A stretch of 64,000 bases of DNA, taken from Cinnamomum chago. Lineage: Eukaryota > Streptophyta > Magnoliopsida > Laurales > Lauraceae. Below are positions 38,501-50,583 of this stretch, one piece after another. The notes beneath the pieces were generated by a model. It had not been told where the DNA came from, did not search any database, and worked only from the letters and a program-made list of their open reading frames with translations. The stretch lies in assembly GCA_038049695.1 (NCBI GenBank), contig CP142452.1, forward strand, positions 96,355,501 through 96,419,500, read 5' to 3'. Position numbers and translations under genes: made by a program. The first letter of the stretch is position 1, and the number at the start of each line of letters is the position of its first letter.

Positions 38501-41500
38501 TTACTGGATAAGAGAACCTTGTCCCTCGATGTAATAATCTTCTGGAGAAGTAAGTGCAAGGTCTGCAAAGCAGGAAAAGTCCGCATCCGGAGTGTAAAGG
38601 AGATTATCCAACCCTATGGCTTTCCTCAGTTGTCTAGCAAATACAGAAAACAAAGCATAATATAAACAACACTACAGAGCCCATGGAGTCAAGCAAGAAC
38701 AAGATTTGAAATTGAAGAAAGAAGAAGTGGTATAATCCTATACTACAGTAAATTGGTGATGTAACAAACCCTGGCAATATGATATGGCATAGCAGTTGCA
38801 TTTAAAAGTTATGACAAGAGAATCACCTTGATCTTTCCAGATCCTGTAGCTCGGTAACCCAACCATTGTATCTAAGTTGAACAGTGATAACAGGCACTCC
38901 AACTAATTTATAGATGTTGTCAAAGAAATCCCATTCCTTCCATTGTGATGGAAGTAATCTTTTAATTCCAGGGACATCACAGGCTATCATACAAATGCAA
39001 AAGATTATGCATGTCAAATATATATAGGGTCATAGACAGAAACAGTGAAATTAAAATAAACTATATTAACATACCTGCAACATACACATCTGCTTTCACG
39101 ATTTGTTTTTGTGTAGCCTGAATAGAGCAATATTGAGCAGGGGTTAGTGAAACATTTAACTCCTTCCAATCATGCATAAAACTAAGTCGGGTGGTTTTCA
39201 TCTTATTATCATAAGTTATATTATACATTCCATGGCCTAGGAGTATTTCAGTAATCTGTCAAAAAATTGAGAGATCAACGAAATTTCATGTCTCAATATC
39301 TGAAGTCAATTGTTGGAAAGGTCATGAAACATCTGTCACGGCCATGCACATTTCCCACAGTAGCAGTTAAATAGAATCTTAAATGAATCTCAAAATTTCG
39401 TCCTTCATTTTATCTATCCCAGAACAAATAAGTATTCTGATACTTTTGTGGAACTCAAAGTGCAAAATTATAAATACAAGGACAAATTGAAGCACAAAGA
39501 CAGAGCTTAAAAAGAAATGACAGGTAGTATGCAGAGTATCCAACCTTAGACATAGCAAGGATTGAAATATATGTTTCTCTATGCAGTAAAGGAAGGCAAA
39601 TCAATGAATGTGCCAGCAAACTTCCGAAGTTGTACTCAAAGTGCATAGTTGTAAATACTTAGACAAATTGAAGCATAAGTAATAAGGACAGAACTACTAA
39701 AGAAATGACAGGTAGGATGCAGAATATCCAACCTTTGACATGGCAAGGCCTGTAACATATGTTTCTCCATCAGCAGATTTATCATAAAGTACCTCTCTGC
39801 AACCCCACCTCAGGTGAAACCTGAAATAGCAGAAAAGAATTTCATAGGAACGAAATGATGCTGGCATGGAAACCACTATTATAATATATTAAGCTAAGAG
39901 GTTTTTGGATTGAATTTTGACCGTCAGTTACGATTTTGAATCTTTTCAGTTTTCTCCACAGTCATCTCATACAAACTACCTTTGAAACCACTACTCACCT
40001 CTGTTCCCACTTTACCACTTTTGAAACTTCTACATACCTCCCTTTCTATCCAAAACTCCATCATTCCCTTTCTTCTTCCATTCCTCTCATTCCTTCGTAT
40101 CCCATCAGCTCTTACATTACGTAAAGAGGTACTTTCATGGTAACCTTTTAATCATTTATTTTCTTTCTATGATTTATGGCTATTTTTTATAATGCATAAA
40201 TGCTGGTCATACCTGTGCTGAGCACGGGTTATTATGCTAGTTTAAATATAAACAAGTAACATGACATTACCAAAATTGACCTCAAACAAAATGTCGTCTT
40301 CTTCATACCTTCCCCCTTTATCTGTGATATACTTCCGGATAGGACCACTCAAATAGACATCAGGAGAACCCTTGAGCATCCGCAATAGGGAAGCCTCCGT
40401 CTTGGTGGCAAATAAAGCAAAAATGGTGAGCATACAACGTGCACTGATATTATCACAGTCAATAAATCCGAGGGCATAAGCAACAGGATCCCACATTCTC
40501 TGGATACTTGCGCGTGTGCCACCTTTGGAGAGGAACCAATCTGAGAAGCTAACCTGGAAATGGTGAAAGAAAATAAAGGTCTCAATATGTCTATGTGCCC
40601 CCACACAGGCATGAACAAGCACAGACGAGTACACTGTGCATGGACACTTATAATGAGAGAAAACTGCTCAATTAAAACTTCCTAATCATCAGAGGCTGTA
40701 ATGTTAAGAAACAAATTATGAATATACTAAGCAACCTTAATGGAAAAAGTTAACTCCAGGATATATGACAACAAATTTCTTTCCAATGATAAGTCTCATG
40801 AGTTCTGAAGTGCACAAAAGGTCAATAGGAAAAGAGTCTGAAACATCTCTACTCACACTATCCAAATTCCTGATGTCTCTCAGAGCACCATCTGGATCAA
40901 CAAGAGCACGTACAACTGGGCTCAGAGCAAGTGCCACAGCATTCCTTGCTTTGTCATAAGTCTGTAGGCAAACAATATGTGGAAGAGATTCATTATGTGC
41001 ATGGACAACCAAGAAAGCTTAGCCAGCATGCCAACATTCTAAATGTAGAAAATGAACCAAGGAAACTTGGAGAAGAAATATTCATGGATGCTAGAGAACC
41101 TCAGCAACTGAGCAAAGTGGGAAAGATGGGTAGAGTCTGTAAATAATACTTAATATATTCCAACAGTCACCATGAAAGTCAGCTGCAGAAAAAATGAGAA
41201 AAGAAATGTCGAACAAACACATAGACTGCAATCTATCACGCACAAAATCACATGCACACACACCTCCAACCCAAATACAAGCCAAAAGGGATGGCATCCC
41301 ATAAAGTGGTGTTCTTAAAGTTGGCACTACAGACATTCCTCATAGAGATCTGATATTTTGATTTTGAGATCCAGTTTCTGCCAAGGCGGCACTTATGCCT
41401 ATTGTTGTTTTTCATGTTAATAATGCTTCCATCTAGCATTTGGGCGATCACCATCAAATCCGATGTAACACTCTTCTTTTAATAAGACACTAACCTTTAG

Positions 41501-41740
41501 CCAAAGCAAATACTGTAGAGTAATACATCAAGAAAAAAAAAAAAACTCTTGTCTGAATCAAAGATGAGTTTGGGAAATATTTGCTTGCAATAAAATCAAA
41601 AACCACTTTGAGATGAGACATAAGACTAGAGAAAGTTAATGGCTACGTGTTCACTTCCTGTGCCACAACCAATAGCAGAAGTGGCACCTCCCTTCCATAG
41701 AAGTAACCTTGGAACAAACCCAGGCTGTAGCACTGATGGT

Positions 41741-41773
<33 letters not shown>

Positions 41774-44700
41774 GAGTATTTACCAGAGAAGAGAAAAAAA
41801 AGAGAGTACACTACAGCTGCAACAATGGTCACAAACCAAAGGTGCACAAACATAGCATAAAAAAAGATATAACATTAAAAGAAGAGTGTGGGTGGTGGTG
41901 GTGGGGCGGGGGGGGGAGGTGGTGGGGGGGGGGGGGGGGGGGGGGGGTGGGTGGGGAGGGGGAAGTTGATACACATGCACATTATAGATATTGATTAATA
42001 CAACAACAAAGAGATGAATAATTAATTCAACGATTGAAAATGATGCAGTCACTTACATTTATTGTTATTATTTTTCAAAATTCTTCTAGTGGAAAATGGT
42101 CAGCTTTTGTAAATATATTAAAAACAAAGGAGGCGAAACGCCTGCTTATGTGAGCAGAAAAGCTACAAAAATGCTCTTCTTTTCAGTCTGATGACAAAGC
42201 AGCAAGATTTGCAATAGGTGCAGCAGCTACATAGTACAGGACTATTTTTCTCTCCTTGAGAGATGTGAATGTTTTGATATAGGGCTACCCTGTACTGAAA
42301 TATCAGGAATTTAATCATATGCTTCACTTATGAAGTTTTAACAGCCCGTCTAGTAAAAGTTAATGAAAATTATACTCATATTATGCTTCAGCATGTAGAT
42401 GGAGTATTTTATTTCGTAAATCATTCTTGTGCACATTTCTAGCACAAAAACGACCAGGCTCTCACCACTTGATCTACTTCTAAATCATGGTAAAAGCATA
42501 ACTGAACACAACCATACCTCAAGCTGATTAGTAGTCAAGAATGCACGGATCCCATGTAATGGTGCTCCAATTGGAAACCGAAAATCTAGTTCTGAGATGG
42601 AAATGGAGTTCAGTAAGTTTTTCATTAAATAATATGAAAAAAAAATACATACACAAAAATTAATTGCAAGGATATATATCGTGTTATATATAAAATCATT
42701 AACCATACCACCAATTTGGCCGCCTTTGTTAACGAAAGTATGAGTGTGATCCTTCACAAGTAAATTTTCATTGGCCCCGACCTGGATTTAGTTAAAGGTT
42801 AGGGAAACAACAACTAGAAAGTACCACCAGAGGAAAGACTCTCTACCCGTTTAAGACATTAATGGTCTTGTCTTTAATGGTCATTATACATCAATCAGTT
42901 TTCAGTCTCAACCAGCAGAATCTCTTTCAGTCTCACTTGGAGAATTTTACCACCAAGACCCATCATAAAGTGACATATAGCAACAGAGATGTGCCAGGCA
43001 TCACATCTAAATAGTTTTGAGGTCTGCTGCATGCATGTCAAGTTTAGTCAACTCAGTCAAGTGAAGCCATATATATTTTTGAGTTTTTAAACAATGGCTG
43101 TATACATCAATGCAAAAATATATCCCACCTGGGGCCTTTTCTCCTTTTCATTGTTTAATCATCGTCAACTCATCATCATTGAAGCCTTATCCGATATGTT
43201 TAAACAGTGTTAAATAGCTACCGATAAAAACAATCCATTTTGGAAATGGAGACTTGTAGGAAAATATCAATCTCATTTGAACTATCAATCATATATCAGC
43301 ACTCAAATCATTGCAGTTCCATGACTAATTCAAGCAATATTTGTTGTTAGGCTTTATAAATCAAACTTTAGGTGCAATTGTGCAAGGTAAAGATAAGGCT
43401 CGACTTTTTGGAAAGAATTGCCATCTGTGTCGAGACTCGAGAGAACTGATCCAAATACTATGAAAAGATAAGTATGAGGGGTTCACCTTTTTCATCAGAC
43501 GAAAAAGGTTGTTGTAGCAGCCAAAAAACACATGCAGTCCCATTTCAACGTGGTTTCCACGCTTATCCACAAATGAACCTACTTTGCCACCAATGAAAGA
43601 CCGAGACTCGTATATATCAACCTGTTTAAACCAAATCTTAACCATTTTCATAACTATATCAAGCATATACATGTCAAAAAGGAGGCTCATCCAAAGGGAA
43701 CCGACTGGAATGCCTTCAACAGAAATACACAACCATCTCACTTAACAAAATAAAAAATTAATATAGAACTGCAACTGTTAATAAAATGATTTTGACTATG
43801 CAGACATGTCAACAGTGCAAAACTCCAGGGTATCTGTTAGGAAGGTCAAGTTAAGAGTGTGGAATGAGATACTAGTATAAAATGATAGAAGCTTATAGCT
43901 TTTATGAATTTCAAAAGTCAAGATTAACATGCATTTGCAAGTGTGGAAAACTGGAGAAATAATCTAAAAACTGCCTCTCTCTCTCTCTCAACTAGCGAGT
44001 GTTGCAAAACAAATCTTTGTAGTGCCAAATTCCAACATATGTTAACAAGTTACAGGCACTAATTTAACAGTTTAGAAGACATTTGTGACATACTTTATTT
44101 TGTTGGTAATCCTTGAACATACATGAATGGGTAAAACTGGAAATACAGAAGTACAGTACAAAATTAGATGCAGTACAAGAAACAGCACAAAGGAGGTATT
44201 GTATGGTGTTCTGCACGCACAACAGTTTGGGAGTGCTCTTATGGCTCCTTTTCAATTGTACAACTGAAATTTAGATATTTCTGGCAAAAATCAAAAATGG
44301 TGACAGAGAATTCAAGGGGTCAAATTCAATCCGGCATGCTAAGTATGTCAACAAGTAAATCACAACAAATAAAGAAGGTATATATAAGATGGAGTGAAGT
44401 AAAAAAAAAAAAAAAAAAAATTCCAGAGCAAATCAGATCTGAATCGCATGGTTCATTCATTCCAAAAAAAAAACTGAACCTCATGGCCCTGATCCAAAAG
44501 CTCCACTGCAGTTGACATTCCAGCAAGCCCAGCCCCAATTATGGCCACTTTAAGTTTAGGTCCTCTATAGTGCTCAGGTTCTGGAGGAAACAACCCTTTT
44601 GGAGCTGCAAGGTAAAGAATGCATTTGGCAACATCAGCACAGCACCAAAATATTACATAATGTTATCGAGAGTATACATATAGAAATCTTTGTAACTTCT

Positions 44701-46011
44701 GACTTCTGTTCCACCATGACAAGTAATAAAAAAAATTATCAAATAAAAATGTGTAATTGTTATGTGTTCCAATTGCTACATATCAGTTCATGTTACAATT
44801 GTTTTAGCCGTATTGGATTCCAGGCTTGGAAGACATCCCATGAACATTCAGGTCAATATCTGAACGCATGTTTTGGTGGGTTTTCCTTTTTTTTTTTTTT
44901 TTTTTTTTAAGATCAGTTAGCTTTGGTATTCCTACCTATCATAGACCACAAAAATAAGAGCAATTGTTATCCATATTTTCATACAAAACATTGTGTGGCA
45001 AAAGAATTCATAGGGCAAAACTTGGCGCATAAACTCAGACACTGTAAGTCTGTAACTGAGATCCACCTGTTGAGGCTCAATCAAGTTTTCTACAAACTGA
45101 GTCCTACCTAAATGCATTGCTTAACACCAAGTTTTGGATAGAATAAAGACATTGCTATTTACATGGTATGGAAATACTTATGCACTTTTTAAAATTGAGC
45201 CAGACCCAAACTTTTACAGGGCACAAATTTTTCCCTTTTTTTCTTATGAATGATTACAATATAGGAGATATAGACTGAAAAAACCAAGGCCTAAAACTGG
45301 GTACATGAAAGAAACAGGGCTCGATTTCCTAAAATGCATGTAACATCACAAACAGAAATGTCATGATACAGCCTGACAGCACCAATATAATTGCAACTTC
45401 GCAACTGAACTTCTAGGAGAGTAGAGAAGGAAAAAAAAAGTAATTTATTTGACTGGGCATTAGGAATAATTTCTATTTCTTTGAAGAGGCACTCCATTTG
45501 GATTTAACATTGACTTATACAACAATAATTAGCTTGGAACAGGGTGAATGTAAATTTCACATGTTTTCCAAGTATAAATTTTAGCAATATGATTCCAATT
45601 GTTTCCATAAGAAACCAATACTTGGGATTGGTTTCACTCCTAAACAAAAGAAAAGTTGACAAAACTTGGGTTATGTCAATTCTCGGCTTAGCTACTGTAA
45701 TCTAAATCAACCTCACATCAAATACAGCCTTAACTATGTGCCTTTCAAGTTGTAAGCATTCTTGGACAATTGGCTTGATTTGAGTACAATTGTGGGGGGA
45801 TTTTTTAGACAGCACATAAATTTTCCTGGCCTTCACCGAAGGGAAAGGGATGCCTCCTTTTAAACCAAATTTATTATGTAGAAAACTTTTCTACTCCAAT
45901 CCACACAAAATCATTTAAACAAAATTAAAAAACAGATATCAAGACCACCAAAAGCACTCCAAAACCCAACAGAACTACATAGATTCCATCCAAACATATT
46001 CCAAAAGCGAA

Positions 46012-46043
<32 letters not shown>

Positions 46044-46386
46044 TCCATATCCAATTCCAGTCAATTAAAAATCTCAAGACAACCAAAACATCATCCAAAA
46101 TCTCTAAACTAATGAAATCTTGATCTAAAAAGCAATCCATTACTAAACAAATCTTCTAAGCAGTTTGATATAGAAAGAGAGAGAGAGAGAGAGTTATGTA
46201 TATATCACCATTGACACTCATGTCAGAGACTTTGTTGTCGAGCGACGAACGAACTTCCCATCTCCGAGTCCTGAACTGAAGCAAATCACTTCGGAAGAGA
46301 TCGGTCGGACGCCTGAGCGAGCATCCGTAAATCTCACTGCGATATCCAAAGGAAGTGGCAGCAGGAGAGCAGATAGAAGAAGCCAT
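35545..46386 (-). CDS. ZDS: Zeta-carotene desaturase, 14 exons, intact
   Basis: Plastid flavoenzyme that desaturates zeta-carotene via neurosporene to lycopene precursors in carotenoid synthesis. Exons in coding order: 46386-46209, 44604-44480, 43621-43487, 42781-42709, 42591-42518, 40961-40857, 40553-40309, 39820-39733, 39117-39075, 38983-38827, 38633-38505, 37920-37848, 37007-36843, 35712-35545. All introns are GT-AG and all phases agree, giving 585 residues. Residues 1 to about 45 are Ser/Arg-rich and look like a chloroplast transit peptide. GAGLAG (83-88) is the FAD-binding Rossmann motif. GGKVGSF and the [16 protein letters not shown] segment (exon 3), [16 protein letters not shown] (exon 7) and the C-terminal [19 protein letters not shown] (exon 14) are typical of plant ZDS. 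An in-frame ATG at 46404 would add six residues; the MASS start fits the family better. Introns hold a Helitron-like insertion, a decayed exon copy and poly-G tracts. Confidence 0.95.
39451..39775 (-). repeat. Tandem duplication including the 3' half of ZDS exon 8
   Basis: The stretch from about 39451 to 39590 is a diverged copy, about 181 bp away, of about 39632-39775. The original covers the end of exon 8, its donor and the start of intron 8. In the copy, the minus-strand segment 39586-39552 reads [12 protein letters not shown] followed by a GGTTGG donor context, against [12 protein letters not shown] in the real exon. It keeps the frame, and a TACTGCATAG acceptor-like site lies directly before it. 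It is most likely a decaying pseudo-exon, but it could be spliced at low level. Confidence 0.75.
39873..40240 (+). mobile_element. Helitron-like non-autonomous element in ZDS intron 7
   Basis: The right end ACCTGTGCTGAGCACGGGT forms a 7-bp-stem hairpin, followed by TTATTATG and CTAG, with T next. This matches the Helitron 3' terminus (hairpin about ten bases before CTRR, insertion before T). The left end, near CTATTATAATATATTAAGC, resembles plant Helitron 5' ends, but the expected TC start is not clean, so the left boundary is approximate. It fills most of the 488-bp intron and leaves both splice sites intact. Confidence 0.65.
41741..41772. repeat. Poly-G tract, 32 G, ZDS intron 5
   Basis: An uninterrupted run of 32 G on the plus strand, so C on the ZDS sense strand. 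ORFs reading through it are artefacts. The length is probably unreliable in any assembly. Confidence 0.9.
41889..41964. repeat. G-rich tract with 24-G core, ZDS intron 5
   Basis: GTGGGTGGTGGTGGTGGGG followed by mixed G runs and a 24-G core at 41924-41947, ending GGTGGGGAGGGGG. It contains many GGG runs compatible with G-quadruplex formation on the template strand. Confidence 0.88.
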
Positions 46387-47097
46387 ATCTGCTCCAAGCA
46401 TCAAGGGAAAAGGAAAGCAGAGGAAGCTAGGGTTTTTCCTCTTTTCAAGGAGAAGGAGAAGGAGAAGGAGAAGGGATCTTCTAAGGAAGAGATACTCGAA
46501 TTGGGGATTTTGTCAATACTTCGGCAGGAGATTCCTCTCCTCCGTCGCTCCAGCTAAAATAATAATAATGTCATTGCTGTTACTCAAAATAGCCTTGCAT
46601 TGTATTCTAATATTATCTATACAATCTAAGAGTTGGAAAATTGGAGGATTTGCGGTGAGGATTTGTTTAGAGCTTTGGATTATTCAATTTTTAACAAGTG
46701 GAGAACAAGGATGGAGACAATATGGCGTGTTCTGTTTTTTTGGTATGTTCATGTAACGGTCGTTGATGCGTTTTTCTTTATCTTTTGTTGGTGAGTGCAG
46801 AGTAGGCAGCTTGGAAATGGAAGCACCAGGAGTCTCCACGACTGTCTCCACCGAAGAAAGTGGGGTTTTTTCTTCCTATATGCTTTTTCTCTATGAATAG
46901 GAATAGGAACAAGCACCTGCGGCTATGGGTGCGTGCATGTCCCCGCGTGGCCGGGGCCATGTTTGTGGGGTCACTGTATTGGGTGATTAGGGCTCCGGAT
47001 CTGATGTGGGGCACTTTGGGGGATGGATGGATGGTAGTTGGCGAATTCTGAACATGGACTCATCCTGAACCAAGAATGAATTCATATAAGGATGTAT
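46387..47097. other. ZDS 5' untranslated and upstream region
   Basis: On the ZDS sense strand a pyrimidine-rich (CTT)n-like tract lies at about 46475-46450, close to the start codon, as is common in plant leaders. No confident TATA box was located. Plus-strand ORFs here (46355-46756) are antisense shadows or chance. Confidence 0.5.
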
Positions 47098-47105
47098 CCT
47101 TCAAC

Positions 47106-49041
47106 CAGGGCCGGTTCTGATTTTTTCAGGGCCCAGGGCAAGAGTAAAAGTTAGGCCTCTTCAACCATCATATATGATAATATCATTGGTGGGCTCCACT
47201 GATGTGAAAAATTGGCAATCGGTTGATGATGCCCAAGTATAACTATTTGGAAAAAAAAGAAAAAGAAAGAGAACTCAGACCAGAATTTAAGCATCATATA
47301 TGGGGAATAAAAAATCATTGGTGGGCCCCAATAACAGATGAGAAGAACGAGTGAAGGGCTGAAGGCTTGATGATCTGTTTGTAAAAAAAAAAAGCCCCAA
47401 ATCATCCCAACGCTAGACCAGATTCTCCCAGAATTTCAGCCATCAAATATAAAATATCATTGGTGGGCCCCACTGATGGATGCTCAAATCAGTGATGCAA
47501 TAAGCACTCTCAGATGATTTGATAATGGGTCTATTGATGCCCAGGATGATGGAATTCATTGGATGAGCCCTGCCCCCACCAAATGATTGAAAAGAAAATA
47601 AAATGTAGAAGCCAGAAGGAGAGGGATTTTGGGCCCCCCTCCTGAAAAATGGGCCCTGGGCAAGGGCATTTACAGCCCCTGTTCAGGGCCGGGCCTGTTT
47701 TTGTTAATTGTGAGGAAAAGCAGAGAGGATTCCTCTATGAGGATTGTTACCAAACGTGCGGCAACCATCTGTATTGTGGATTCCTCGTTGTTTTTCCTTG
47801 CTTACGAGGAAAATCAAAGTTTGGCAATGGTTGCCTTGCCACCCTATAAGAGGAATCCTCAAAATACGGACAAAGTCCTCATAAGCGTGTAGAATGAATG
47901 TGGGACCTCCCACATCGCATTCTGGAAATGCACGCCCACGCTGATTTGCGGATGAATAGTGACTCAGGTGGTAAAATAGAGGTTACCGCCTTTTGCTTTT
48001 GGAAACACATTTTATGGGTCCCACAATCATGATCTGAACCGTTAATAATGTTTATAAGGTCTAAAACCGGTAGTAAATGAGAAATCAGTTGTTGATTTCT
48101 CATATATTTTGAGATATTTTTATAAGATCTCAAACAGTTTGATCATGTGTTTTGGACTTTTGTGGGGCCCATTTTAAAAATCCAAACCGTCCAGGCCCTT
48201 AGGTCTTATTTGGTACTTTACTAATACTATCAAAGTCAAGTAAAGTTTTCATTTTCCGGACAAGATGTCGCATCAAATGTACTTTATTCAAAACTCCCCT
48301 ATCTTTTTCATACAAAAAGTCAAAAAGCAACTACCTTTATCCACTAAAATACACAAAAAAACTCCACTTTTTCATACAAAAAGTCAAAAATATTCCATAA
48401 CAAACAACTAAAAAAAATACTATTATAACTCACTTATATTTTATTCTTTCTTCAAAATTAACTTTACTTGACTCAACTATATTAGTAGAGTTTGGTTGTC
48501 TGATTCCTTTATGGATAACGAGAAAATTGAAGAACAAGGATGACTGTTGATTACCCATACAATACCTCTTCAGATGAACAGTAACAAGTTCAAGTTGGTT
48601 TCAGAGAACAGCGCATGCCAATACCCCGTTTGGCTATGGAACCCTTTCTTATTGGTCCCATTTGGTTGTTCTGAACCATTAATCTTCTTAGTAAGTTATG
48701 AAACGGTCATGTGGTCAATTTTCAACCTTTGATTTGCCATATATTTTGAGATATTTACAAAAAAGTCCACCAAAAAAATTAATATTTTTTTTATTTCTGT
48801 GGGACCCACAATGAAAATCTAAACCGCTCATCATTTGTAGAAGGCCAACAATGATTAGTGGTTCAATTTTGGGGATTGATTCATCAAGGATTGCAAGAAA
48901 TGACAAAAAACTTATGATCGTCGGAAGTAGTATACGTAAATCCACAGAATTACTGGTGTTGCCAAACTGAAAAAATGGGCCCCCCCTGAAAAATGGGCCC
49001 GGGTCAAGGGCACTTACAGCCCCTGCCCAGGGCCGGCCCTG
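47106..49041. mobile_element. Composite hAT-like element
   Basis: The left end CAGGGCCGGTTCTG and right end, reverse complement CAGGGCCGGCCCTG, are flanked by the identical 8-bp CCTTCAAC (47098-47105 and 49042-49049). A second copy of the right end lies inside at about 47633-47697 (ending CAGGGCCGGGCCTG). The element is therefore composite: a unit of about 590 bp plus 1.3 kb carrying other repeats. Those include text shared with the element at 61668-62745 (around 48010-48130) and a MITE-like inverted repeat. No transposase. Confidence 0.82.
48202..48500. mobile_element. MITE-like inverted repeat nested in the hAT composite
   Basis: The left arm contains ACTTTACTAATACTATCAAAG and GTCAAGTAAAGTT. 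The right arm, reverse complemented, reads ACTCTACTAATATAGTTGAG followed by TCAAGTAAAGTT. TTA precedes the left end, but the right flank TGA is not a match. The outer boundaries are approximate. Confidence 0.5.
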
Positions 49042-49049
49042 CCTTCAAC

Positions 49050-50101
49050 GGAGACGGTTAAGGTATCTGATAGGACCAGGATTCACTTTTCTCTGACTCT
49101 GGAGAGGACCAAGTTTGACATCGAACGAGCTCAGGTTTGTTCTTTTGCCTTTTTAATTTTTCAGCTTTTTCCCCCTTTGTAACTAATGAACTCTTACTTG
49201 CATATTCACGCTCAAGAACCTAGAAAAGGCCTGGAAACCATAAAAAGAATCTTATATTCACCTCCACGTTCCACATGAAAATCTTGTATTTGGCCCCATT
49301 ACATAAATTATCTGTTTGGGTCCCTGCACCTCTTGCCTACTGAGCAGCAGTTTAGGGACTACCTTTTTATCCCTTTTACATGGGAGGAATAGTGAATTAT
49401 CCTAATCTCGATCCTCGACTAGAATAATCTCTATGGTATTGTTATATTCTTTCGCTAGTGTGCATTTTAATCAAAGGCTCGATTATATGCTCAATCTTGC
49501 GGTGAGAATTAGCTCCTATTGAGTGAGATTTGAAGACATTGGATATACAAGAGGTTGTTTATGTTGAGCGCCCGGAGTTTCAATAGGTTAACCCATTATA
49601 GAGTTTCACCAATTCAGGGGAGCGCAAGGGACACTTAGGAGACTGCTTGTTTATATAAAAATAGTAGTAAAAGAGTAGGGTCAAATCATAAATGAATTTT
49701 AAAAAGAACGATTTGGCCTACTTATGCTTTTTTGGATGCTCCCTCCTCCAAGGAGGAGGATTGGAGAATTCCATAAACAGGGAATTGGAGAAGTTTAAAT
49801 TCTTTGGACATGAATTCTTGAAATTCTACTAAAGAAATATGAGAGGGTAGAGTTTGATATTTTCAAGGGCTAAAAGTGACCTTTTTTCATGTAGTTGGAA
49901 TTTGAAATTATAGCAAAGAAACGTATTATTTGAAAATACTAAGGGGACAACCATCACATTAAGCCCACCAATATTCCAAATTCCTATTAGAAAATTTTCT
50001 AATTGGAGAACTCTTTAGACATGATATCTATTTAGAGAATTCTTGCCCGGAGAATTCCGAAATTCTCCAAATGCTATCACCCACTAGAATTTCAAAATTC
50101 T
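49050..50101. other. Intergenic, no gene seen
   Basis: AT-rich DNA with recurring GAGAATTC- and GGAATT-type motifs around 49770-50100. No coding or transposon boundary could be supported. Confidence 0.45.
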
Positions 50102-50109
50102 CTTGGCCC

Positions 50110-50119
50110 CACTGGCGGA

Positions 50120-50157
<38 letters not shown>

Positions 50158-50472
50158 ATTGTCCCCCCATAACTTTTGAAAACCCTCTTTGTTTTTTAAG
50201 GGATTTTTATGAGTTTATGTATGGCCCCTCCAAAATTTCTGAAAACCCCTTTATTCTTTAGAAAACTTTATGAGTTTTTACATATGAATCCTCCAAAGTT
50301 TCTAAAATCCATTTTTTTTAAAAGATTTATAACTTTTTACATATGGAGCCCCCAAAATTTTCAAAATAAATACTAAATATTTTGAAAACTACATGCATTT
50401 TTTATGTGAGACCCAAAGAATTTTTTTCTGCATAGTAGCCTCCCCAAGGAAGAATTCCTGGGTCAACCCCTG
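50110..50472. mobile_element. hAT-like MITE (363 bp) with a poly-G tract
   Basis: The left end CACTGGCGGAACCGGG and right end, reverse complement CAGGGGTTGACCCAGG, are flanked by the perfect 8-bp repeat CTTGGCCC (50102-50109 and 50473-50480). Directly inside the left TIR is a run of 33 G (50123-50155). The remaining interior is about four degenerate units of about 70 bp containing CCTCCAAAATTTCTGAAAA and TATGAGTTTTTACATATG. Non-coding. Confidence 0.85.
50123..50155. repeat. Poly-G tract, 33 G
   Basis: Uninterrupted G run beginning inside the TIR of the 50110-50472 MITE. The terminal GGAACCGGGG may have seeded the expansion. Confidence 0.9.
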
Positions 50473-50583
50473 CTTGGCCCTGCAAGCTTTTTAAAATTAT
50501 GAGAATTACAAAAGACCTTTTTGTGTCTTTTCAAGTGAGTTGGAATTATGACAATTTATATTGAAAGAAAGGATTTTGAAATG

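Noticed and set aside
41626-42052. ORFs rich in Gly or Pro
   Set aside because: They are translations of poly-G/poly-C tracts in a ZDS intron.
44599-44910. 103-codon plus-strand ORF near ZDS exon 2
   Set aside because: It starts in antisense of exon 2 and ends in a poly-T run; a shadow of the real gene.
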